Positions 18,146 to 27,025 of a DNA stretch of 64,000 bases are shown here, piece after piece. Under the pieces are notes generated by a model that was given only the letters and a program-made list of their open reading frames with translations, was not told the origin of the DNA and did not search any database. This DNA comes from Ruegeria arenilitoris. GTDB taxonomy: Bacteria > Pseudomonadota > Alphaproteobacteria > Rhodobacterales > Rhodobacteraceae. How positions within the stretch are numbered: the first letter of the stretch is position 1; every line of letters starts with the position of its first letter. A program made the translations under genes and the position numbers. The stretch is from positions 1-64,000 of the forward strand of contig NZ_WQCA01000014.1 of NCBI RefSeq assembly GCF_013032445.1, given 5' to 3'.

Positions 18146-21095
18146 GGAGACGGTCTCCTTCTGGGTCAACAAAATGGGCGCTTACGACTTCGACTTCGAT
18201 TTCGCTTTCTTGCAGTGGGTTTACTGCCCGAACCAGTTCACCGATCCGCCCAGATCCGTTTTTCAGGAACCCGATCGCAATCGAGTGCCCCAAGGTCGCC
18301 GAGAAACCGGCTGAGGTGATGTAACCCTGATCGTTTTTTATGTCAGTCGGTTCGTCCTTGTTCATCAAGTGCGCGCCCCCAACAATTTTGTCAGTGCGAT
18401 TGACGGGTTTGAACCCAACCAATCGCAGCCCTTCAGGGTCAGCCAATTCTTCGCGGGTACTTAGAACCTGACCTATACAGTCCTTTTTCCTGTTCACCAT
18501 TTTCCCCAGACCGAGGTTCAGCGCGGTAGTGGTTCCGTTCAATTCGTTGCCGATGGCATGACCTTTTTCGATCCGAAGAACGTCAAGCGCCTCGGTGCCA
18601 TAGGGTGCAACGCCAAACTCTTCTCCGGCGGCCATCAGGGCGCGGATCAGCGCGTCACCATATCGACGGGGAACCGCAATTTCATAAGCCAGCTCGCCGC
18701 TGAACGAGATCCGGAACAAACGGGCCTTGAAACCGCCGCACACCGTAATTTCGCCACATGCCATAAACGGAAATGCTTCATTCGAAATATCAAACTCGGC
18801 ATCCACGATCTTTCGCAACAGATCACGTGAACGGGGACCAGCGACGGCATATTGAGCCCAGGCCTCCGTGGTCGAAATGAGCTGCACATCCAGTTCCGGC
18901 CACAGGCATTGCCGGGCAAATTCCATGTTTCGGTATACAAGCACAGCATTTGCCGTGGTTGTCGTTACGACAAAATGATCCTCTGCAAGGCGCGCGGCTG
19001 TGCCGTCGTCATAGACGATACCATCTTCGCGCAACATCAAGCCATAGCGCGTCTTACCTACCGGCAGTTTGGCGAATGCGTTCGCGTAAACTTTGTTCAA
19101 AAACTCTGCGGCGTCGGTACCCTGCACGTCAATCTTGCCAAGGGTCGAAACATCGCAGAGACCTACCCGAGATCGGACGGTCGTAACTTCCCGGTTCACA
19201 GTTTCTTGCCAGGTCTTTTCGCCGGGCTTCTTGAACCAACGCGCGCGCAGCCAATTTCCGGCCTCAACAAACTCGGCACCAAGCTCTTGCGCCCAGACAT
19301 GACTAGGTGTTTTGCGCGTTGGCGCCAGATGCCTGCCTGTTGTGCTTCCGGCCAATGTGCCAAGAGCGATTGGCGTATAAGGCGGACGGAAGATCGTTGT
19401 CCCAGTTTCCGGGATCGACGCCCCGGTCATCTCTGACATAACCGCCAGCCCTAGAACATTGGCCGTTTTCCCTTGATCCGTCGCCATACCAAGGGTGGTG
19501 TAGCGTTTCAGATGCTCAGGGGATTTGTAACCTTCCTGATGCGCCAGTCGCACATCCTTGACTGTCACATCATTCTGATAATCTAGCCATGCCCGTCCAC
19601 GCCCCTCTTTGACAAACCAGAAGGGCTTGAGGTTCATGGCCGAATCCTCGGCCTCGGGCAGCGCAACCGTGGGTGCCTGAATATCAAGATCCAAAAGCGC
19701 TTTCTTCGCGGTTTTCATGCCAGTTTTCAGCGCAGCAGCGGTCGAGAAGACACCATTGGCTGCACCCGCCACCGACAACCCAACCGGCAACTTTGTGTCG
19801 GGTACGAAGGCGGCTATTTCGTCATCCCATATAGGTCGGCCGCGCTGATGACAGGTCAGATGAACGTTAGGGTTCCACCCTCCTGACACAGCCAGAGCGC
19901 CACAGTCGATGGTTCTGATTTCACCGTTGGACAGGCGCAGTTTGACACTTTCGAGCCCCAACTTGCCCGTGCTGTCGACGACCTGAGCCCCCTTGAACAG
20001 TTCAGCACCATCCACATCGGGCGCGTCGTGACGCACATCGATAACTGCTGAAACATTGACGTCTTTGGCAAGCAGGTCTTTTGCCGTGCGGTGGCCATCG
20101 TCATTATTGGTAAAAACCGCAACGGTTTGAGCCGGTGCAGCAGCCCATCGGTTGACATAGGCCCGCACCGCACCAGCCAGCATAATCCCTGGTCGATCAT
20201 TGTTTTCGAACGCAATGGGTCGCTCTGTTGCACCCGCACACAGCACCGCCTTTCGGGCATAGATGCGCCAGTGGATTTGCCGGGGTGTCCCGGCGGGTGG
20301 TTCTGCCAAATGGTCTGCCACACGCTCGACAACGCCATAGGTACCATGGTCATAAGCACCGTGAACGGTTGCACGCTTCATCAAACGCACGTTTGGCAGG
20401 GCACCCAGTTCTTCCAGAACCCCGGCGACCCATTCGGCGCCGGACTGGTTGACGAAAGAAGAGCTTTCAGCAATCAGTCGCCCTCCCATCTCAAAATCTT
20501 CTTCCGCAAGAACCACGCGCGCGCCCGCGCGCGCAGCTGTCAGCGCCGCCGCCAGACCCGCAGGGCCCGACCCAACAATCAGCAAATCGCAGTGCAGATA
20601 ACCATGCTCATACGTATCCGGGTCAGGATCAAGCGACACGCTCCCGAGGCCTGCGGCTTTGCGGATGATCGGCTCGTAAAGCTTTTCCCACAAGGGGGCC
20701 GGCCACATGAATGTCTTGTAATAGAAACCTGCCGACAGAAAATTGCTAAGCCGATCATTGATCGCCATAAAGTCATGCTTCAATGACGGAAATCGGTTCT
20801 GCGAACGGGCGGAAAGGCCGCCAAACAGCTCGGTAACAGTTGCACGTGTATTCGGTTCCTGCCGTCCCCGAGTGCGGAGTTCGACCAAAGCGTTCGGCTC
20901 TTCAGACCCAGACGCAATAACACCGCGAGGCCGGTGATACTTGAACGATCGTCCCATGAGCCGGACGCCATTGGCCAAAAGTGCGGACGCAAGGGTATCT
21001 CCTTGGTATCCGGCGTACTCTTTTCCATCAAAGGTGAAGTTCAGGGGGCTGCCGCGACTAATCAGGCCACCGTTCAAACGATTCAACTGAGTCAT
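18138..21095 (-). CDS. soxA: Sarcosine oxidase alpha subunit
   Basis: A 985-aa SoxA. Domains in order: an N-terminal 2Fe-2S-type fold (about 10-95) without a cluster; a Rossmann NAD/FAD domain with CDLLIVGSGPAGLAAALTAA (about 168-187); a SoxA middle region; then a GcvT-like folate-binding domain (about 600-870) and its C-terminal barrel. It takes the one-carbon unit from sarcosine to tetrahydrofolate and channels it between subunits. It overlaps soxD by 4 bp (ATGA) and soxG by 8 bp. Length is normal for the family. Confidence 0.95.
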   Translation of the reverse strand: MTQLNRLNGGLISRGSPLNFTFDGKEYAGYQGDTLASALLANGVRLMGRSFKYHRPRGVIASGSEEPNALVELRTRGRQEPNTRATVTELFGGLSARSQNRFPSLKHDFMAINDRLSNFLSAGFYYKTFMWPAPLWEKLYEPIIRKAAGLGSVSLDPDPDTYEHGYLHCDLLIVGSGPAGLAAALTAARAGARVVLAEEDFEMGGRLIAESSSFVNQSGAEWVAGVLEELGALPNVRLMKRATVHGAYDHGTYGVVERVADHLAEPPAGTPRQIHWRIYARKAVLCAGATERPIAFENNDRPGIMLAGAVRAYVNRWAAAPAQTVAVFTNNDDGHRTAKDLLAKDVNVSAVIDVRHDAPDVDGAELFKGAQVVDSTGKLGLESVKLRLSNGEIRTIDCGALAVSGGWNPNVHLTCHQRGRPIWDDEIAAFVPDTKLPVGLSVAGAANGVFSTAAALKTGMKTAKKALLDLDIQAPTVALPEAEDSAMNLKPFWFVKEGRGRAWLDYQNDVTVKDVRLAHQEGYKSPEHLKRYTTLGMATDQGKTANVLGLAVMSEMTGASIPETGTTIFRPPYTPIALGTLAGSTTGRHLAPTRKTPSHVWAQELGAEFVEAGNWLRARWFKKPGEKTWQETVNREVTTVRSRVGLCDVSTLGKIDVQGTDAAEFLNKVYANAFAKLPVGKTRYGLMLREDGIVYDDGTAARLAEDHFVVTTTTANAVLVYRNMEFARQCLWPELDVQLISTTEAWAQYAVAGPRSRDLLRKIVDAEFDISNEAFPFMACGEITVCGGFKARLFRISFSGELAYEIAVPRRYGDALIRALMAAGEEFGVAPYGTEALDVLRIEKGHAIGNELNGTTTALNLGLGKMVNRKKDCIGQVLSTREELADPEGLRLVGFKPVNRTDKIVGGAHLMNKDEPTDIKNDQGYITSAGFSATLGHSIAIGFLKNGSGRIGELVRAVNPLQESEIEVEVVSAHFVDPEGDRLRA

Positions 21096-21379
21096 TTCTT
21101 GTGATCTTTCCGATCAGCGACGTCCTGCGCCAGCTCGACCTTGGAGATTTCGTGGGTAAGTGTGTTGCGCGTCACCACCAGCCACGAACGATCCCCGGCT
21201 TCGTGATACCACAACTCTCTGTGCTCGCCGGCCGGATTGTCACGCAGATAAAGATAGTCGTGGAATTTCTGCAGAGCACTCACGTCATGCCAATCCGGAC
21301 GATCCAACAGACTCGCATCGCCCAGATAGGAAAATTCCTGAGAATCCCGCGGCCCCAAAAGCGGATGATTTATAATCAT
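21092..21379 (-). CDS. soxD: Sarcosine oxidase delta subunit lacking zinc-ligand cysteines
   Basis: A 95-aa SoxD, recognised from GPRDSQEFSYLGDA, WYHEAGDRSW and TRNTLTHEI and from its place between soxB and soxA. Known SoxD proteins bind zinc with three Cys and one His (CPxCG plus HxxxC). Here the CPxCG site reads HPLLG (His5, Leu8) and the last Cys is Asp63; only His59 remains. Start chosen at MIINHPLLG, after a run of Gs. The subunit may be structural without zinc or bind metal through His/His/Asp. Confidence 0.88.
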   Translation of the reverse strand: MIINHPLLGPRDSQEFSYLGDASLLDRPDWHDVSALQKFHDYLYLRDNPAGEHRELWYHEAGDRSWLVVTRNTLTHEISKVELAQDVADRKDHKK

Positions 21380-21392
21380 GATACGCCCCCCG

Positions 21393-22643
21393 TCAGTGCA
21401 AGTTTGGTTGGGCGCCCTGGCCCGCCTCATCTATCATCCGGCCGCTCATGAAGCGATCCAAACGATAAGCTTGTGCATTCGCATGTGGTCTGCCGGTACT
21501 GAGAAGATGCGCAAAGCACATACCCGATGCAGGGGTTGCTTTGAATCCGCCGTAGCACCAGCCACCATTGAAGTAGAGGCCGTCTATGGGAGTGCGATCA
21601 ATGAACGGCGACCCGTCCATTGACATGTCCATGATGCCACCCCATGACCGAAGCATCCTCACTCGGCTGAGTGCCGGGAACAAGGACGCGCCGATTGCGG
21701 CAACATGCTCTACAATAGGCAGATTTCCGCGTTGAGCGTAAGAGTTGTAGCCATCAAGATCTCCGCCAAACACCAAGCCACCCTTATCCGACTGGGTTGC
21801 ATAGAAATGCCCGACACCAAAGGTGATAACGCCAGGCAGGACCGGCTTCAGACCTTCCGAAACAAAGGCCTGCAATACATGGCTTTCGATCGGAAGTCGC
21901 ATGCCAGTCATCTGCATCACACGGCTGGAAGACCCGGCCACGACACACCCGACCTTTCGGGCACCAATATATCCGCGCGAGGTCTCAACGCCGAGGACCT
22001 TGCCGTTTTCGATCTTGAAGCCCGTGACCTCACAGTTCTGGATGATATCGACGCCACGCTGATCGGCACCACGCGCATACCCCCACGCAACCGCGTCGTG
22101 ACGCACTGTACCGCCGCGACGATGAAGCAAACCGCCATAGATCGGAAAGCGCTGATTTTCAAAATCCAGGAATGGGTACAGCTTACGCACACCTTCAGGT
22201 GTCAAAAGCTCTGCGTCGGACCCATTCAGGATCATTGCATTGCCGCGCCGGCGTGCTGCATCGACCTGTGAGTCAGAGTGCAAAAGATTCAATAGCCCGC
22301 GCTGGGATACCATCGCGTTGAAATTGAAATCCTGCTCCAACCCTTCCCAAAGCTTGAGGGACATTTCATAGAAAGGTTCGTTCCCATCAAGCAGGTAGTT
22401 CGAACGGATCATCGTGGTGTTACGCCCAACGTTCCCACTGCCGATCCAACCCTTTTCGAGCACCGCAATACGGCTCTCGCCGAACTCTTTGGCAAGGTAA
22501 TAGGCTGTTGCAAGCCCATGACCCCCGCCACCTATGATGACGAAGTCATAGTCCTTTTGGGGGGATGGATCCCGCCAGGCGGGTTTCCAGCCTTTATGCC
22601 CGCCGAAGGCTTCTTTTATAACTCGGAAACCAGAATAGCGCAT
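21393..22643 (-). CDS. soxB: Sarcosine oxidase beta subunit
   Basis: A 416-aa flavoprotein beginning MRYSGFRVIKEAFGGHKGW, the typical SoxB start; an in-frame extension upstream is rejected. The dinucleotide-binding motif is DFVIIGGGGHGLATAYYL (about 33-50). The conserved GGTVRHDAVAWGYARGA block holds His182, equivalent to the residue that carries covalent FMN. It oxidises the N-methyl group of sarcosine, with FAD as the reaction site. It is first of soxBDAG; 13 bp separate it from soxD. Confidence 0.95.
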   Translation of the reverse strand: MRYSGFRVIKEAFGGHKGWKPAWRDPSPQKDYDFVIIGGGGHGLATAYYLAKEFGESRIAVLEKGWIGSGNVGRNTTMIRSNYLLDGNEPFYEMSLKLWEGLEQDFNFNAMVSQRGLLNLLHSDSQVDAARRRGNAMILNGSDAELLTPEGVRKLYPFLDFENQRFPIYGGLLHRRGGTVRHDAVAWGYARGADQRGVDIIQNCEVTGFKIENGKVLGVETSRGYIGARKVGCVVAGSSSRVMQMTGMRLPIESHVLQAFVSEGLKPVLPGVITFGVGHFYATQSDKGGLVFGGDLDGYNSYAQRGNLPIVEHVAAIGASLFPALSRVRMLRSWGGIMDMSMDGSPFIDRTPIDGLYFNGGWCYGGFKATPASGMCFAHLLSTGRPHANAQAYRLDRFMSGRMIDEAGQGAQPNLH

Positions 22644-22971
22644 GAGAGTCTCGCAATAAGTTCGACAGACTTCTTGCGAGTTTCTGTGCTCAAGCGATAC
22701 ATACTCATTCGACAAAAAAGCCACAAAGACGACACGAGCTGCAGAAAGTTCCCTGATATCAGAGCGTGCTCAACCCCACGGATCGCGCCAATTTTCACCT
22801 TTGGCTGTACACGCGCAAGACACTGATAGCCCGCATCAGTTTCTTGTGCCCAATCTTCTGCAAGAAAAGAAGATTTGAATCGTCTCCTTTCGATTCTTTC
22901 GATGTAACAAAATCTTGAATCTCCCCATCTGAACTGATCCACCGCTACGGTTAGGAAACAGCGGACCGAAA
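22644..22971. other. Upstream region of soxBDAG
   Basis: This is the probable promoter region of the sox operon. Frames crossing it lack family features. A loose TCTTCT...AGAAGA repeat near 22853 is the only symmetry noticed. GAACTGATCC-like sequence near 22930 may be the degraded end of the IS remnant next to it. Confidence 0.4.
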
Positions 22972-23103
22972 ATGGCAAACAAGCGATCGTAGACCAAGGA
23001 GTTTGTCTCTAAGTTTCGGCAGGTTGAGGGGCTGATGGGGCGAAGTATGCCTCATCTGGATGGGATCAAACAAATCAGCATTGTTGAACAGACCTATCGG
23101 TGA
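22972..23103 (+). pseudogene. Decayed IS3-family orfA (transposase N-terminus)
   Basis: Reading from ATGGCAAACAAGCGA gives MANKRS, a stop, then KFRQVEGLMGRSMPHLDGIK, then QISIVEQTYR and a second stop. This is the HTH region of an IS3-group OrfA (consensus resembling KLRQVEVLMGQGM..DAIRQIGVTEQTYYRW). The stop after codon 6 and truncation at TYR mean it is dead. No orfB remnant was found beside it. It lies between soxB and the LysR gene. Confidence 0.65.
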
Positions 23104-23266
23104 TCAGGGATTGCTCTCGAAACAACATGCCAATTCCGGGATCCATCGCTTGGCACCGGCTCGGAAAGCGGACCATGCAAGCCAGGGAGATTTTGAACAT
23201 TCTGCGTCTCTGGGTAAGTCTGTTGCGGACCGAAATGCCGATTCAAGTTCCGCGCGCCACTGCTGT

Positions 23267-24163
23267 TTAAACCTGGTTCCGGCACATATCCAGAAACGCT
23301 GTTACCAGATCCGTCTGCTGCACGGCCTTTGCTACGGCAATGGCGACCTCGAAGTGGCCAATCTCTTGCGAGAGCGGACGCGTGACGACAGCATCGCCTT
23401 CAATCGTCAGGTTCCGGCCTGGCGGGAAGCCAACCAGGGTATAACCCAATCCCTTTCCCACATAAGCCTGAACCATTTCGCGAGATTGCGACGTCAGTGG
23501 CACCTCCGGGTCAAGACCAGCAGCCCGCAACAAGTCAAGATAGCTGGGGCCGGGACCAGCGCGCGATACGGAAATGTAGGGAATATCGGACAGATCCTCG
23601 AGCTGCACGCTGTCTGCATTTGCCAAAGGGTGCATTGCGGGTAACAAAACCAAAGGCGGCAATTCCTTTAGGCGTTCGACATCGAAACGCGCGTCATCAA
23701 AACCCTGATTGAAAACAACAAGCGCATCGACGTCTCCTGCATCAAGTGCCGCAACGAGGCTTGGAAAATCATCTTCCTCGACTTCGATACGCACGCAGGG
23801 ATTGCGCTCGCGGAAGGTCAGAACCGCAGGCAATACGATCCGCTGGGCAATGGCGTAGTGCGTCCCGATCCGAATCGTGCCGGTTTCCCCCTTGGCCATG
23901 TCGGCGGCCCGTCGGTCCAGGGCCTTTGCCCGCGTCAGCAGCGCTTCTGCATCGGCAAGGAACTCCGCACCCGCGCGGGTCAGCCGCATGCCCCGTGCGG
24001 GAAAACGATCAAACAAGGTCAGGCCAGTGACCGCTTCGAGTTTGTCAAGCGCCGAGGAGATTGCCGCAGCGGAGACGTTCAGGTTTCGCGCCGCGGGCGC
24101 GATGCCATCGCAACGGGCGATTTCCGACAGAAAGGCAAGTTGACGTAGTGAAAATCTAACCAT
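23267..24163 (-). CDS. LysR-family transcriptional regulator (of the tauD-like gene)
   Basis: A 298-aa LysR-type protein with HTH at residues 1-60 (FSLRQLAFLSEIARCDGIAP, SAAAISSALDKLEA) and an effector domain with a CysB/CbbR-like core. It diverges from the TauD-like gene, so it likely regulates it. The start at 24163 (MVRFSL) is preferred because AAGGA lies 11 bp upstream; an ATG 12 bp earlier has AAGG touching it. Confidence 0.9.
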   Translation of the reverse strand: MVRFSLRQLAFLSEIARCDGIAPAARNLNVSAAAISSALDKLEAVTGLTLFDRFPARGMRLTRAGAEFLADAEALLTRAKALDRRAADMAKGETGTIRIGTHYAIAQRIVLPAVLTFRERNPCVRIEVEEDDFPSLVAALDAGDVDALVVFNQGFDDARFDVERLKELPPLVLLPAMHPLANADSVQLEDLSDIPYISVSRAGPGPSYLDLLRAAGLDPEVPLTSQSREMVQAYVGKGLGYTLVGFPPGRNLTIEGDAVVTRPLSQEIGHFEVAIAVAKAVQQTDLVTAFLDMCRNQV

Positions 24164-24254
24164 CAGGAAAATCATCCTTTACGCCAGATTAATTCAGTTT
24201 TTCCGATCTTAAGCAATCTCCTACTCTTCTTGCTGGAAAACAGGGAGAGAACCG

Positions 24255-25079
24255 ATGGACATCAGACCTTTGACTGGCGGCCTGGGAGCGGAAATTTTCG
24301 GAGCTGATGTAAGAAACAGAGCGCAGTTTGCGGAAATCCACGAAGCCTTCGCCAAATACTCTGTCATTGTTCTCAGAGGGCAAAACATTGCCCCGGAAGA
24401 CCACCTGGACTTCGCGCGCCGCTTCGGTCCGATCAACGTGAACCGCTTTTTCAAACCAGTCGACGGGCACCCTGAAATCGCAACCGTCCTGAAGGAAAAG
24501 GACCAGAAAGAAGCGGTAGGCGAAGGCTGGCACACAGATCATTCCTATGACCAGGCCCCGGCGATGGGATCGATCCTGCATGCGATCGAAATGCCCCCCT
24601 ACGGCGGTGACACGCTGTTCGTGTCGATGGGCGCGGCCTATGAGGCGCTGTCGGCCACCATGCGCGGGTTTCTGGATGGTCTGACGGCCGTGCATTCGTC
24701 GCGGCATGCCTTCGGTGTGACCACGTTGGAGAGCGAAGCGGCCAAAAGCGGACGGTTGGGCAATGCCGAAGCGGCGACGCAAGATGCGCGCCATCCTGTT
24801 GTCATCACGCATCCTCTCAGCGGGCGCCGCGGATTGTTCGTAAACCCTGTCTTCACCACGCATATCGAAGGTCTGACGGCCGACGAATCTGCGGCCGTCC
24901 TCAACATGCTCTATGAGCATTGCAGGCAGCCCGAATTTCAAGCCCGTGTCCGCTGGCAGGCAGGTGATATCACCATGTGGGACAACCGCGCGACTTGGCA
25001 CAAGGCGATCAATGACTATCACGGATTCCGGCGCCTAATGCATAGGATTACAGTGGAAGGTGTAGCTTTGTCGAATTAG
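24255..25079 (+). CDS. TauD-type Fe(II)/2-oxoglutarate dioxygenase
   Basis: A 274-aa dioxygenase with the TauD triad at the same spacing as in taurine dioxygenase: His93 and Asp95 (GWHTDHSYD), His249 (TWHKAI), and Arg264 (RLMHRIT) for 2-oxoglutarate. GGGAGAGAA precedes the start. It probably hydroxylates a sulfonate or a related small acid next to the leaving group. No tauABC transporter is adjacent, so taurine is not proven. It is a single gene divergent from the LysR regulator. Confidence 0.88.
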   Translation: MDIRPLTGGLGAEIFGADVRNRAQFAEIHEAFAKYSVIVLRGQNIAPEDHLDFARRFGPINVNRFFKPVDGHPEIATVLKEKDQKEAVGEGWHTDHSYDQAPAMGSILHAIEMPPYGGDTLFVSMGAAYEALSATMRGFLDGLTAVHSSRHAFGVTTLESEAAKSGRLGNAEAATQDARHPVVITHPLSGRRGLFVNPVFTTHIEGLTADESAAVLNMLYEHCRQPEFQARVRWQAGDITMWDNRATWHKAINDYHGFRRLMHRITVEGVALSN

Positions 25080-25353
25080 AAGCCCGACACCTGTCGTGCT
25101 GGCCCAAAGGGATCGTGAAGCGCGGGAAGCGACCGTTTGCATGCCGCGCAGATCATGGAGTGCTAGTCCTGGGAAACCCATCGGCACAAAAGCGGGTTTC
25201 CGAACAACTGCAAACTTTGCAACGGAACCTCGAAAATCAGCCTTGCGTGGGCGTCGAATTCATTAATGACGCTGGCATGCTTGCCCCTTGAAGATCACAA
25301 TTTAGACTTTTTGCGCATTACTTTTTCTGTTTTGCTAAAACCCCATTATTCCC

Positions 25354-25387
25354 GATAAGTATCGCTTATCAGATTTATTGAAATCTG
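25354..25387. repeat. Two adjoining dyads upstream of the plasmid recombinase
   Basis: GATAAG-N5-CTTATC (25354-25370) abuts CAGATTT-ATTG-AAATCTG (25370-25387). They end 25 bp before the recombinase start, in an AT-rich part of the 333-bp gap 25080-25412; nothing else was recognised in that gap. The symmetry fits either a regulator site or the core site of a resolution recombinase. Confidence 0.4.
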
Positions 25388-25412
25388 ACCCAAATTGACG
25401 CAGAATGGGTAC

Positions 25413-26468
25413 ATGAAGCCCCCTGCCCCGTACCTCCCCGCCGCCGCTCCTGCCCTCTCGGACACAGATCAAGAGGCGCTCACTGATCTTTATGTGCGCG
25501 GCACACCGGAAAACACGCTGCGGGCATATGAACGGGATCTGCTTTATGTCACCGCCTGGAAGTCCGCGCGGTTCGCAGCGACGCTGGACTGGCCAGAATC
25601 TGAGGCCACCGCCCTCGCCTTCATTCTCGATCACGCCCGCGATCTGAATGACGCACCAGAAACGGATGTGGCGCGCGAAACCGCAGAAGCGCTGATTGCT
25701 CAGGGGTTGCGCAAGTCCCTCGCCTGCCCTGCCCCGTCGACGCTGGACCGGCGCATCGCCTCCTGGCTTGCCTTTCATCGAATGAAGAACCTGACCAGCC
25801 CTTTCGGCGCGCCGCAGGTGAAGCAGGCCCGTGCCAAGGCCCGCCGGGCTGCCGCCCGGCCCCCTGCCCCAAAATCGCAGCACCCGATTACCCGCAATGT
25901 GCTCGAGCAGTTGCTGTCCACCTGTCGGGGGTCCCGGCGGGATTGCCGCGACCGCGCCATCTTGATGCTGGGTTGGGCTTCTGGTGGTAGACGGCGCTCG
26001 GAGATCACCGGGTTGATGTTTGAAGACGTCTCGCTGAAGGAGTTCAACGAGAAAAGCCTGGTTTGGATTTCACTGCTGGAGACCAAGACGACAACCAAAG
26101 GTGAAACGCCGCGGCTGGTGCTGAAAGGCCGCGCAGCCCAGGCGCTGGTCCATTGGATCGAGGTTGGGCAGATTAAAAACGGGCCACTGTTCAGACCAGT
26201 CTCAAAAGCGGATCGTGTGCTGAAACGTCGGCTTTCGCCGGACGCGATTTATCAGATCGTCAAACATCGCCTCCAGTTAGCAGGGTTGCCGGAGGACTTC
26301 GCCTCGCCGCATGGTCTGCGTTCCGGGTTTCTGACCCAGGCTGCCCTCGACGGCGCCCCAATCCAGGCTGCCATGCGCCTCTCGCTGCACCGCTCCATGG
26401 CCCAGGCGCAGAAGTACTATGACGACGTCGATATCGCAGAAAACCCGGCGACGGACCTGTTGGGGTGA
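25413..26468 (+). CDS. Tyrosine recombinase / integrase
   Basis: A 351-aa tyrosine recombinase. An N-terminal SAM-like DNA-binding region spans about 20-130 and the catalytic domain about 155-350. Catalytic residues: Arg194 in GGRRRSEI, Lys near LETKTTTKG, His300/Arg303 in SPHGLRSG, His326 in LSLHRSM and Tyr335 or 336 in QKYYDD. It stands next to repABC, as in other roseobacter plasmids, where such a gene is likely to resolve plasmid multimers. Integration into a chromosome is the alternative. Confidence 0.9.
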   Translation: MKPPAPYLPAAAPALSDTDQEALTDLYVRGTPENTLRAYERDLLYVTAWKSARFAATLDWPESEATALAFILDHARDLNDAPETDVARETAEALIAQGLRKSLACPAPSTLDRRIASWLAFHRMKNLTSPFGAPQVKQARAKARRAAARPPAPKSQHPITRNVLEQLLSTCRGSRRDCRDRAILMLGWASGGRRRSEITGLMFEDVSLKEFNEKSLVWISLLETKTTTKGETPRLVLKGRAAQALVHWIEVGQIKNGPLFRPVSKADRVLKRRLSPDAIYQIVKHRLQLAGLPEDFASPHGLRSGFLTQAALDGAPIQAAMRLSLHRSMAQAQKYYDDVDIAENPATDLLG

Positions 26469-26877
26469 GAGAAACTGGTTCAATCGATACGCGATATCAG
26501 CACTTGTTGGTTCGCAGTGAAGTTTTTGCTTAAGACCCGCACTGGAATAGAGTTCATTCCACAACAAATTTGGCGGGTACAGGGAACCCGTTGCCAGAGG
26601 TGGCCCGCCCTACCCTAACAAGTCGGTTAGCCTGTCAGCACCTATCAAGAAAACCGACCAAATAAGCTTTTGAACATCGTGAGGCAAATCTTCTGCAACT
26701 GGATCATCTGCAACTCGAGCACGACGTGATCGCATGAAAGTACCTGTGGCAGAACTTATTTCGGTAAAGAGTGCAATCTGACCGAATTCAGCAACCGCAA
26801 AAATCGAAATCCGAGACCGATTTATACCGGCATCCTGCAACCTCAAAACACTTCCTAACTGCGCAATAGAAACATGA
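26469..26877. other. Region between recombinase and repABC; one weak minus-strand frame
   Basis: No convincing gene. A minus-strand frame at 26610-26846 (78 codons, TTG start) ends DVQKLIWSVFLIGADRLTDL, which looks protein-like, but it has no ATG near its start and no ribosome site. It may be a small unknown gene or a fragment. Confidence 0.35.
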
Positions 26878-26893
26878 GTTAACAGCTGTTAAC
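26878..26893. promoter_or_regulatory. parS: parS centromere site 1 (upstream of repA)
   Basis: GTTAACAGCTGTTAAC, a perfect 16-bp palindrome, matches the GTTAACNNNNGTTAAC centromere of repABC plasmids bound by RepB. It is one of three copies around this operon, differing only in the central bases. Confidence 0.9.
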
Positions 26894-26946
26894 TTCAGAA
26901 CGCTTGTGCGGGCTTCGCAGCGACCCACAAGTTATTGATTTTTCTC

Positions 26947-26978
26947 TTGACATGAATCGGAATACGAGTGCCTAAATG
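26947..26978 (+). promoter_or_regulatory. Possible repA promoter
   Basis: A perfect -35 hexamer TTGACA (26947-26952) is followed after about 20 bp by TAAATG. The spacing is longer than ideal. It lies between parS site 1 and repA, where the autoregulated repABC promoter is expected. Confidence 0.4.
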
Positions 26979-27025
26979 TACTCAAGTTGCGCAACCATAC
27001 AAAAATGAGCAGGAAAACTGCAACT

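Noticed and set aside
20091..20786. A 231-codon plus-strand frame
   Set aside because: Antisense to soxA, without motifs; soxA is full length here.
26610..26846. A 78-codon minus frame upstream of repA
   Set aside because: Protein-like C-terminus but TTG start, no ribosome site and no family. Kept only as a note in the gap entry.
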